Source: CAZESH01 sp964514665
GTDB lineage: Bacteria > Bacillota > Bacilli > Paenibacillales > KCTC-25726
Length of the DNA: 5,569 nucleotides
Assembly: GCA_964514665.1 (NCBI GenBank)
Contig: CAZESH010000288.1
Coordinates: forward strand, 1-5,569
Direction: 5' to 3'
Positions 1 through 4,920 of this stretch are shown here, in pieces (the stretch's first letter is position 1; each line of letters opens with the position of its first letter). Under the pieces are notes generated by a model. The model ran no database searches, was not told where the DNA came from, and saw only the letters and a program-made list of their open reading frames with translations. The position numbers were made by a program, and so were the translations under genes.

Positions 1-1
1 G

Positions 2-622
2 CTGGCGATATTATTGGCCTTGATCCTGTATCGGCCATTGAAGCTCAGGAATTTGCTTCGCACGGTATTCTTCATGCCCAATGTGATCGGCGGCATTCTC
101 TTGGGTTTTATTTGGCAGTTCATCTTTACCAAGGGCTTTCTCACAGTCGGTCAGCTGAGCGGATTGGATTTTTTCAAGCTGCCTTGGCTGGGCACGCCGC
201 ATACCGGCTTCTGGGGGCTTGTGATCGTGTTTGTTTGGCAGACGGCGGGGTATATGATGGTGATCTATATTGCCGCGCTGGCCGGCTTGCCCAAGGAACT
301 GCTGGAGGCGGCCCGCATTGACGGCGCAGGATATTGGCAGGTTTTGCGCACCATCGTCATTCCGCTGATCATGCCGGCGATCACCATTTGTCTTTTTCTG
401 ACGATCTCCAATGCATTCAAAATGTTCGATCTCAATCTTTCCCTGACAAACGGCGGGCCGGGAACCTCGACCCAGTCTCTGGCCTTCAACATCTATGCGG
501 AATCGCTTAGAAACAACCGTTACGGCTTGGGAACCGCCAAAGCGATGCTCTTCTTCTTTATCGTATCCTTGATTACGGTGACGCAAGTATGGGTGACCAA
601 GCGCAAGGAGGTGGAGGCCTGA
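2..622 (+). CDS. Carbohydrate ABC transporter permease, MalF/UgpA-like, 5'-truncated by window edge
   Basis: This is one of two membrane subunits of a CUT1-type sugar importer; it would pair with the next gene's product to form the channel. The reading frame is open to the left edge, so the gene starts outside the window; 206 residues are visible against roughly 290-310 usual for the family, so about the first third is missing. Visible are hydrophobic membrane segments, the permease EAA loop that contacts the ATPase (fragment residues about 102-125, EAARIDGAG followed by IVIPLIMP), and the TNGGPGTST segment common in MalF/UgpA-type subunits. An in-frame TTG at 14 could be called as a start, but it lies within a hydrophobic stretch and has no ribosome binding site, so it is not the real start. 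The stop overlaps the next start by one base (TGATG), which indicates translational coupling. No ATPase gene is seen; many Bacillales CUT1 importers share an MsmX-type ATPase encoded elsewhere (family knowledge). The substrate cannot be read from the sequence. Confidence 0.93.
   Translation: MAILLALILYRPLKLRNLLRTVFFMPNVIGGILLGFIWQFIFTKGFLTVGQLSGLDFFKLPWLGTPHTGFWGLVIVFVWQTAGYMMVIYIAALAGLPKELLEAARIDGAGYWQVLRTIVIPLIMPAITICLFLTISNAFKMFDLNLSLTNGGPGTSTQSLAFNIYAESLRNNRYGLGTAKAMLFFFIVSLITVTQVWVTKRKEVEA
605..613 (+). promoter_or_regulatory. Strong ribosome binding site fixing the second permease start at 622
   Basis: AAGGAGGTG lies 8 nt before the ATG at 622 and sits inside the last codons of the upstream permease. 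An in-frame ATG at 589 lies before this site and would add 11 residues translated from the Shine-Dalgarno itself, so the start at 622 is preferred. Confidence 0.88.
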
Positions 623-1455
623 TGGAAGAAAGGTACAATTCGAGAGTTTTGCTGCTTGAATTTTTGGCAGTCGCTTTGGGGCTGCTGTTCCTGTCGCCGT
701 TTTACTTTATGCTGGCTAATTCTTTGAAAACGCTGGGGGAAATTCTGCTCGATGCGGCGTCTTTGCCTTCCCGATACCATTTCACCAATTACGCCAAGGT
801 TTGGCAGATCATCGATTTTCCCAAAGTGCTGTGGAACTCTTTTTCCATTACGGCACTCAGCGTGGGCGGGCTGGTGATACTGAGCTCGATGGCGGCTTAC
901 CGCATTGTGCGCAGGCCGACGATGTTTAACCGCCTGCTGTTTACGCTGTTCATCTCCTCGATGGTGATCCCTTTTCAATCGGTGATGCTGCAGCTCGTGA
1001 GAATGACCAGCCTTCTGGAATTAAGAGGCCATTTGTTCGGCATTGTCGCCTGTTATTACGGATTCGGCATTTCTCTCTCGATGTTTCTGTTTCACGGCTT
1101 TATCAAAACCGTTCCGCTGGAAATCGAAGAAGCGGCGGTTGTCGACGGCTGCTCCCCTTACCGGGTATTCTCGCACATCGTATTTCCGCTGCTGCGTCCG
1201 ATTACCGTCACCGTGATCATCCTCAATTGCCTGTGGATTTGGAACGATTATCTGCTGCCTGTGCTGGTCATCGGCGGGAATAAGGATTTAACCACGATTC
1301 CGCTCTCGATCACAAGGTTTTTCGGCCAATATACGAAGCAGTGGGATCTGGCGCTTGCCGGACTGACGATCGGCATCGCTCCGATTATCGCCTTCTTCCT
1401 GCTGCTGCAAAGACATATCGTGGAAGGGATTACCGCCGGATCGATCAAAGGCTGA
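622..1455 (+). CDS. Carbohydrate ABC transporter permease, MalG/UgpE-like
   Basis: Second membrane subunit of the sugar importer, 277 residues, the normal size for MalG/UgpE-type proteins. The start at 622 has an ideal Shine-Dalgarno and overlaps the upstream stop by one base. The protein begins with a short polar N terminus and a membrane segment (about 10-33), followed by several more hydrophobic segments. The EAA loop is at about 170-193 (E170, A171, A172, D175, G176, then IVFPLLRP), the contact point for the ATPase coupling helix. The NCLWIWNDYLLP segment (202-213) and a C terminus ending in QRHIVEGITAGSIKG are typical of this subunit. It should form a heterodimer with the preceding permease and receive sugar from the lipoprotein encoded downstream. 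Family assignment is secure; the transported sugar is unknown. Confidence 0.95.
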   Translation: MEERYNSRVLLLEFLAVALGLLFLSPFYFMLANSLKTLGEILLDAASLPSRYHFTNYAKVWQIIDFPKVLWNSFSITALSVGGLVILSSMAAYRIVRRPTMFNRLLFTLFISSMVIPFQSVMLQLVRMTSLLELRGHLFGIVACYYGFGISLSMFLFHGFIKTVPLEIEEAAVVDGCSPYRVFSHIVFPLLRPITVTVIILNCLWIWNDYLLPVLVIGGNKDLTTIPLSITRFFGQYTKQWDLALAGLTIGIAPIIAFFLLLQRHIVEGITAGSIKG

Positions 1456-1466
1456 CGCAAGGCACA

Positions 1467-1496
1467 TCAACATCTTCCACCTATCTGTTCAACATC
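1467..1496 (+). repeat. 8-bp direct repeat TCAACATC in the permease-lipoprotein gap
   Basis: TCAACATC occurs at 1467-1474 and again at 1489-1496, 22 nt apart start to start, close to two helical turns, so both copies face the same side of the DNA. They lie about 30-60 nt upstream of the TATAAT box at 1526. This geometry would suit an activator binding as a dimer on direct repeats, for example an AraC-type regulator, but no regulator is visible and an 8-bp repeat in a gap this size can arise by chance. Confidence 0.3.
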
Positions 1497-1501
1497 GTCA
1501 G

Positions 1502-1531
1502 TGTAAATGCAAGCTGAAAGAAACTTATAAT
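1502..1531 (+). promoter_or_regulatory. Possible sigma-A promoter for the sugar-binding lipoprotein
   Basis: A perfect -10 hexamer TATAAT is at 1526-1531. The best -35 candidate is TGTAAA at 1502-1507, with an 18-nt spacer and only three of six consensus matches; there is no extended -10. If real, it is a promoter that needs an activator, and transcription would start near 1538, leaving a leader of about 34 nt. The in-frame ATG at 1530 overlaps this box, which also argues against it as the start codon. An internal promoter here would let the binding protein be made in excess of the permeases. Confidence 0.45.
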
Positions 1532-1558
1532 GCAAGAGAAAAATAAAACAACCATTAT

Positions 1559-1565
1559 GGGAGGT
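1559..1565 (+). promoter_or_regulatory. Ribosome binding site fixing the lipoprotein start at 1572
   Basis: GGGAGGT ends 6 nt before the ATG at 1572. The frame is open back to an ATG at 1530, but that start has no comparable site and would put 14 polar residues before the signal peptide. Confidence 0.85.
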
Positions 1566-1571
1566 CAAAAG

Positions 1572-2873
1572 ATGAAAAGATTTGCGCTTCTGTCACTGAT
1601 AGTGGCGATGACGTTTGCGATTGTTACCGGCTGCGGCTCCAAAAACAGCAGCAGCGCTGCGGACTCGGCATCACCTGCTGCTGATTCTGCATCGCCTTCT
1701 GCGCCGGCGAAAAAAGCGGTTTCGATCAAGGTGTTCCAATTCAAGGTTGAAATTGCCGATGCGCTGCAGAAAATGGCCCAGGATTATGAAAAGGAAACCG
1801 GCGTGCATGTCGACGTCGAAACACATGGCGGCGGAGAGGATTACAGCGCCCTGCTGAAAGCAGAGCTCGCTGCCGGCTCCGAACCGGAAATTTACAACAA
1901 CGGCGGATTTTCCGGACTGGTGCCTTATATGGACAGAGCAACAGACCTCTCCGATCAGCCTTGGGTGGCGAACGTGCTGAATGCGGCTAAAGCGCCTACA
2001 ACGGTGGACGGCAAGCTGTACGGCATGCCAATGAACATTGAAGGCTACGGTTTGGTTTACAACAAGGATTTATTCGCAAAAGCGGGGATTGGCGAGGATC
2101 AATTGCCGCAAACCCTGCCGCAACTGACGGAAGCGGTGATGAAGCTGAAAGCGAAGGGCATAACCCCGTTTGAGGCAACCAATGAATGGTGGTCGCTCGG
2201 CATTCATCTGGTCAATGTAGGGCTGGCCTACCAACCGGATCCGGTAAAATTCATTGAAGATGTCAAGGCCGGCAAGGCAACGTTTAATGACAACGCCGTG
2301 TTCAAGGATTGGTTGAATCTGGTCGATTTGATCTTCAGCAATGCCCAGCCGGAAATGCTGACTACGGACTATGCCACGCAGGTAGCCAATTTTGCTGCCG
2401 GCAAAGCGGCTATGATTCAGCAGGGCAACTGGATTCAGGGCGATGTAGACAAAGTCAACCCCAACCTCAAGCTGGGCGTACTGCCGATGCCGATCAACGA
2501 TCAGCCGGGCCATGTGTTTGTCGGTGTTCCGAACAACTGGATCGTCAACAGCAAGTCGAAAAATCCGGATGAAGCGAAAAAATTCCTCAACTGGATGGCG
2601 ACTTCGGATACCGGAAAAAATTATATGGTGAAGCAATTCAAATTTATGCCTGCATTCAAAAATATCGACGCAACCGCCGCAGACATCGGTCAAATCGCAG
2701 TCGGCGTGAAAGCGCAAAGCGATACGGCGCTGCAGTGGAATTGGGACCACTTCCCGGATGGCGTAACTCAGGGCTTCGGTGCGGCCATGCAAGAATACCA
2801 AGGCAAACAGATCAATCAAAAGCAGCTGCTTGAAAAGCTGGATAAAGCGGTTCAAGATATCGTAAAAAAATAA
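1572..2873 (+). CDS. Extracellular carbohydrate-binding lipoprotein of a CUT1 ABC importer
   Basis: This is the substrate-binding protein that captures sugar outside the membrane and hands it to the two permeases encoded just upstream. It has 433 residues from the preferred start, typical for the family 1 (SBP_bac_1/MalE-like) proteins. The N terminus is a lipoprotein signal peptide: positive MKR, a hydrophobic core, and a V-T-G-C lipobox with the lipidated cysteine at residue 21. A flexible Ser/Ala/Pro linker follows (22-48) with two copies of AADSASP. The mature domain opens with a beta strand (SIKVFQFK, 51-58). It contains the family segments LYGMPMNIEGYGLVYNKDLFAKAGI (149-173) and FAAGKAAMIQQGNW (274-287), and a late DEAKKFLNWM (333-342). 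Aromatic residues such as W206, W207, W287, W389 and W391 are plausible sugar-stacking positions. The order permease-permease-binding protein is less usual than binding protein first. The ligand cannot be predicted; confidence in the family is high. Confidence 0.95.
   Translation: MKRFALLSLIVAMTFAIVTGCGSKNSSSAADSASPAADSASPSAPAKKAVSIKVFQFKVEIADALQKMAQDYEKETGVHVDVETHGGGEDYSALLKAELAAGSEPEIYNNGGFSGLVPYMDRATDLSDQPWVANVLNAAKAPTTVDGKLYGMPMNIEGYGLVYNKDLFAKAGIGEDQLPQTLPQLTEAVMKLKAKGITPFEATNEWWSLGIHLVNVGLAYQPDPVKFIEDVKAGKATFNDNAVFKDWLNLVDLIFSNAQPEMLTTDYATQVANFAAGKAAMIQQGNWIQGDVDKVNPNLKLGVLPMPINDQPGHVFVGVPNNWIVNSKSKNPDEAKKFLNWMATSDTGKNYMVKQFKFMPAFKNIDATAADIGQIAVGVKAQSDTALQWNWDHFPDGVTQGFGAAMQEYQGKQINQKQLLEKLDKAVQDIVKK
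1656..1697 (+). repeat. Tandem AADSASP-coding repeat in the lipoprotein linker
   Basis: Two adjacent 21-nt units (1656-1676 and 1677-1697) encode the identical heptapeptide AADSASP right after the lipidated cysteine region. The DNA copies differ at five positions, all synonymous. The segment serves as a flexible tether between the membrane anchor and the sugar-binding domain. Confidence 0.8.
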
Positions 2874-2884
2874 AAATACCGGTC

Positions 2885-2942
2885 ATGGGTGCTGTCCCGG
2901 CTGAATGCAATTTGCATGAGGCCGGAGATTACGCCCATTTTT
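2885..2942 (+). terminator. Bulged stem-loop terminator closing the sugar-transport operon
   Basis: The structure begins 11 nt after the lipoprotein stop. It has three stacked stems: ATGGGTG (2885-2891) with CGCCCAT (2932-2938, one G-U pair), CCGGC (2897-2901) with GCCGG (2921-2925), and ATGCA (2905-2909) with TGCAT (2913-2917) around a 3-nt loop. A run of five T (2938-2942) follows the stem, then ATT. The internal loop of 5 and 6 nt makes it less regular than a textbook intrinsic terminator, but its position between a gene end and a new promoter fits the role. Confidence 0.65.
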
Positions 2943-2962
2943 ATTGTAAAAGTCTTTACAAT
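2943..2962. promoter_or_regulatory. Perfect 8-4-8 palindromic operator candidate over the transporter -35 box
   Basis: ATTGTAAA (2943-2950) and TTTACAAT (2955-2962) are exact reverse complements separated by AGTC. The right arm contains the -35 hexamer TTTACA, so a protein bound here would directly block RNA polymerase. The core TTGTAAA-N4-TTTACAA has the same 7-4-7 layout as Rex (NADH-sensing repressor) sites, TTGTGAA-N4-TTCACAA, but differs at one symmetric position. It does not fit a CcpA cre site in spacing. The regulator is therefore unknown; the symmetry and placement are what is seen. Confidence 0.6.
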
Positions 2963-2983
2963 GACGCACAAAATACATATAAT
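2955..2983 (+). promoter_or_regulatory. Strong sigma-A promoter for the TSUP transporter
   Basis: The -35 box TTTACA (2955-2960, five of six matches) and the -10 box TATAAT (2978-2983, perfect) are separated by exactly 17 nt in an A/T-rich spacer. Transcription should start near 2990, giving a very short leader of about 17 nt before the ATG at 3007. The promoter overlaps the palindrome at 2943-2962, implying a strong but repressible unit. Confidence 0.85.
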
Positions 2984-3006
2984 CCTATATAAATACTCGG
3001 AATTAA

Positions 3007-3786
3007 ATGGGGCGTGGGATTGTGGATACTGGGATCGTCATTTTGGGATTTGGCGTCGGCATATTGATTGGCCTTACGGGCGTAGGAGGCGCTTCTTTGT
3101 TGACCCCTGTGCTGGTTTTGCTGGGCATTCATCCGTCCGTGGCAGTCGGTACCGACCTGTTCTGCAATGCGATCACAAAAGGATTCGGCGTGATTCAGCA
3201 TTTCCGTCAAAAGACAATCCGCCTTCAGGCGGTGCTTTACTTGGCTGCGGGCAGCATTCCCGGTGCGGTGCTGGCCATCGGGTTGTTGGTCCGCTTTGAT
3301 GCTTTCTTTCACAATCAGGAGACGATCATCAAGCATGCGCTTGGTTTTATGCTGGTCATTGTAGCGGTGATTACAATATGGCGTCAGTTTTTTACGGCAA
3401 AAGCCGATAACCGCAGTGAGGATTTGCAGCCTTCCGGCAGAAAAAAGCTCGCCACGGCGGGAATCGGCTTTATTCTCGGGATGCTCGTCGGCTTGACCTC
3501 GATAGGCTCCGGTTCATTGTTTGCCATCGCCCTCATTTATTTGTACCGGATGAAAGCATCGGAAACGGTCGGCACCGATATTGCCCATGCCCTGCTTCTG
3601 GTCACGGTGGCCGGCGCTCTTCATGCCGGTTTGGGCAATATCGACTATGCGTTGGCTTTCAACCTGCTGGCCGGCTCCGTTCCCGGCGTGCTGATCGGCA
3701 GCAGCTTGTCGGCAAGAGTCCCCTCTAAAGCGCTGCGGACGGTGATGGCTGCGCTGATTTTGATCAGCGGGATCAAATTGATTTGA
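3007..3786 (+). CDS. TSUP family (TauE/SafE-like) membrane transporter
   Basis: A 259-residue integral membrane protein of the sulfite exporter TauE/SafE family, which moves anions such as sulfite, sulfonates or other small acids; the substrate varies within the family. The two halves repeat each other, as expected: GLTGVGGASLLTP (22-34) against GLTSIGSGSLFAI (162-174), VGTD at 47-50 and 188-191, and AGSIPG (81-86) against AGSVPG (222-227). A polar loop (about 130-147) joins the halves. Length is usual for the family. The ATG at 3007 follows the predicted transcription start by only about 17 nt and has just a weak GGA-type ribosome binding site; an in-frame GTG at 3022, preceded by a G-rich stretch, is an alternative start that would remove five residues. 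It has its own strong promoter with a palindromic operator candidate. The next gene on the strand encodes a disulfide-type flavoprotein, which hints at sulfur compounds, but this is inference from context. Confidence 0.9.
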   Translation: MGRGIVDTGIVILGFGVGILIGLTGVGGASLLTPVLVLLGIHPSVAVGTDLFCNAITKGFGVIQHFRQKTIRLQAVLYLAAGSIPGAVLAIGLLVRFDAFFHNQETIIKHALGFMLVIVAVITIWRQFFTAKADNRSEDLQPSGRKKLATAGIGFILGMLVGLTSIGSGSLFAIALIYLYRMKASETVGTDIAHALLLVTVAGALHAGLGNIDYALAFNLLAGSVPGVLIGSSLSARVPSKALRTVMAALILISGIKLI

Positions 3787-3808
3787 CGGCGGGTGACATT
3801 TTGAGGCT

Positions 3809-3894
3809 GTCCGGAGGGAAATTTTTGTAACCGGGAGAAAAGTGTTACGATTCGGATTCCCTTGTTTCCCGGCCGCTGAAATTCCCGTCCGGAC
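3809..3894. repeat. 86-nt imperfect inverted repeat (structured RNA or element) in the transporter-flavoprotein gap
   Basis: The gap of 181 nt between the two genes (3787-3967) has no plausible gene but is largely self-complementary. The outer arms GTCCGGA (3809-3815) and TCCGGAC (3888-3894) pair perfectly, continue through GGGAA (3816-3820) with TTCCC (3882-3886) after one bulged G, then weaken. A second, inner pairing is CCGGGA (3831-3836) with TCCCGG (3867-3872), extended with a G-U pair and a mismatch to about 3842/3861. GTAAC (3827-3831) can instead pair with GTTAC (3844-3848), so two mutually exclusive folds are possible. No T tract follows either arm, so it is not an ordinary terminator. 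It could be a leader element for the flavoprotein gene, an mRNA processing or stabilising stem, or a relic of a small mobile repeat. Confidence 0.55.
3826..3853 (+). promoter_or_regulatory. Possible ECF-sigma-type promoter for the flavoprotein gene
   Basis: TGTAAC (3826-3831) is followed after 16 nt by CGATTC (3848-3853). ECF sigma factors of Bacillales recognise AAC-containing -35 boxes and CG-containing -10 boxes at about this spacing. The -10 box is not an exact CGTC or CGTA match. No convincing sigma-A promoter was found in the gap. The leader would be about 110 nt and would contain the right half of the inverted repeat. The same bases take part in the inverted repeat, so the resemblance may be accidental. 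Confidence 0.25.
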
Positions 3895-3967
3895 TTCACA
3901 CCCCGGCATATTTTTCCCTGTCGGCAGGACAAACTAGAAAAAAGGATAAGATCGCGGGGGATCATTC

Positions 3968-4885
3968 ATGCTAACGGCGGATTGCGTCATCGTAGGCGGC
4001 GGCATTGCCGGGCTTCAGGCAGCTGTCCAGTTGGGGAGATATCATCATTCGGTGCTCGTCGTCGACGCCGGTACGGGGAGATCGGCATTATGCCGCAGCT
4101 ATCACAACATTCTGGGTTGGCCGGATGGCGTATCGGGACAAACGCTGCGGGAATTGGGCCGGCTGCAGGCAGAAAGGACAGGCGTGCGCTTTGTCGAGGA
4201 CGAGGTAGTGGAGATTATCCGTCATGAAGCCGATGGAGAGGATGAAGAGGGCTTTGAATTGGTGCTCAAGAAGCGGAGCGATCCGATTGCAGCGAGACGG
4301 CTGCTGCTGTCCACAGGTGTCAGAGACAGGCTGCCCGAGTTGCCCGGATTGACGCCTTGCCTTGGCCTTACCGTTTATGTATGTCCGGATTGTGATGGGC
4401 ATGAGGTGACGGGGAAGAAGACAATCGTGCTCGGCTCCGGCGATGCAGGTGCCGAGATGGCGCTGGCGCTGCATTATTGGACGGAGGATATTGTCTATAT
4501 CAACCACGAGCAAGCGGAAATCGCAGAGGAGAGAATGGAGCGGCTGAAGGAGCATGCCATCGATGTGATTTTTCAACAGGCGGTGGAAGTCGACGCGGTT
4601 GAAGGCGCAATTCGCGGCATCCGTCTGGCTGATGGACGATTTATAGAAGGCGAAAGGGGATTTGTCGCATTCGGAGGCAATCAGGTCAAATCCGAGCTAG
4701 CCGCCCAGCTTGGTGTGGAGCGTCTGGAAAACCGGCACATCGTAACCGATCCGCGGACGAAAAGGACCAGCGTTCCCCATGTTTGGGCGGCAGGCGATGT
4801 AGGCGCCCATGCCGAGCAGGTGACGATTGCTTTGGGGGAAGGCTCGCAAGCGGCGATCTGGATTCATAAGTCGCTGCTGCAATAA
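3968..4885 (+). CDS. Thioredoxin-reductase-like FAD/NAD(P)-dependent disulfide oxidoreductase
   Basis: A soluble cytoplasmic flavoprotein of 305 residues, the size of low-molecular-weight thioredoxin reductases. It shows an N-terminal FAD-binding GGGIAG (10-15), a redox-active CPDC (C139, C142) followed by DG, a second dinucleotide motif GSGDAG (156-161), and the C-terminal FAD motif AAGDVG (274-279). The CxxC in this place transfers electrons between flavin and a substrate disulfide or dithiol. The HRRxxxR stretch that holds the NADPH phosphate in classical thioredoxin reductases is absent; the equivalent region reads INHEQAEIAEER (178-189), so NADH use, another donor, or dithiol oxidation is possible. 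Its features recall the subgroup with GliT/HlmI-like dithiol oxidases as well as ordinary reductases; I cannot decide between them and give no symbol. The ATG at 3968 follows GGGGG (3956-3960) by 7 nt. The gene lies 181 nt after a TSUP transporter and may be co-transcribed with it or use its own promoter. Confidence 0.9.
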   Translation: MLTADCVIVGGGIAGLQAAVQLGRYHHSVLVVDAGTGRSALCRSYHNILGWPDGVSGQTLRELGRLQAERTGVRFVEDEVVEIIRHEADGEDEEGFELVLKKRSDPIAARRLLLSTGVRDRLPELPGLTPCLGLTVYVCPDCDGHEVTGKKTIVLGSGDAGAEMALALHYWTEDIVYINHEQAEIAEERMERLKEHAIDVIFQQAVEVDAVEGAIRGIRLADGRFIEGERGFVAFGGNQVKSELAAQLGVERLENRHIVTDPRTKRTSVPHVWAAGDVGAHAEQVTIALGEGSQAAIWIHKSLLQ

Positions 4886-4920
4886 TGGAACACCGGCGGG
4901 TTTCGCCCCCCATCCCGGGC

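Noticed and set aside
11..978. Minus-strand open frames antisense to the two permeases (11-586 and 520-978)
   Set aside because: Their products are rich in Arg, Gln and His with no recognisable domain, which is typical of shadows of membrane-protein genes.
1452..1501. Inverted repeat CTGACG/CGTCAG spanning the end of the second permease and the gap
   Set aside because: Only six pairs across a 38-nt loop with no T tract; too weak to call a terminator or attenuator.
2070..2855. A 261-codon open frame on the minus strand inside the lipoprotein gene
   Set aside because: It lies wholly antisense to a well-supported gene, its translation shows no family motifs, and its openness follows from the codon use of the plus-strand gene.
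2943..2962. Reading the palindrome as a CcpA cre site or a PhoP box
   Set aside because: The symmetric centre is two bases longer than a cre site and lacks the central CG, and PhoP boxes need repeated direct TTWACA units, of which only one is present.
2889..3299. A plus-strand frame of 136 codons overlapping the terminator, promoter and TSUP start
   Set aside because: It runs through the stem-loop and promoter, has no ribosome binding site, and overlaps a clear TSUP gene in another frame.
3917..3928. Small hairpin CCTG-TCGG-CAGG upstream of the flavoprotein gene
   Set aside because: Four base pairs occur by chance often, and neither its position nor a flanking T run suggests a function.
4088..4576. 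A 162-codon minus-strand frame inside the flavoprotein gene
   Set aside because: It is antisense to a gene with intact FAD, CxxC and nucleotide motifs and has no motif of its own.
4886..4920. Possible bidirectional terminator between the convergent genes (GGCG at 4895-4898 with CGCC at 4904-4907)
   Set aside because: The stem is only four pairs and no T tract follows on either strand, so termination there cannot be supported.
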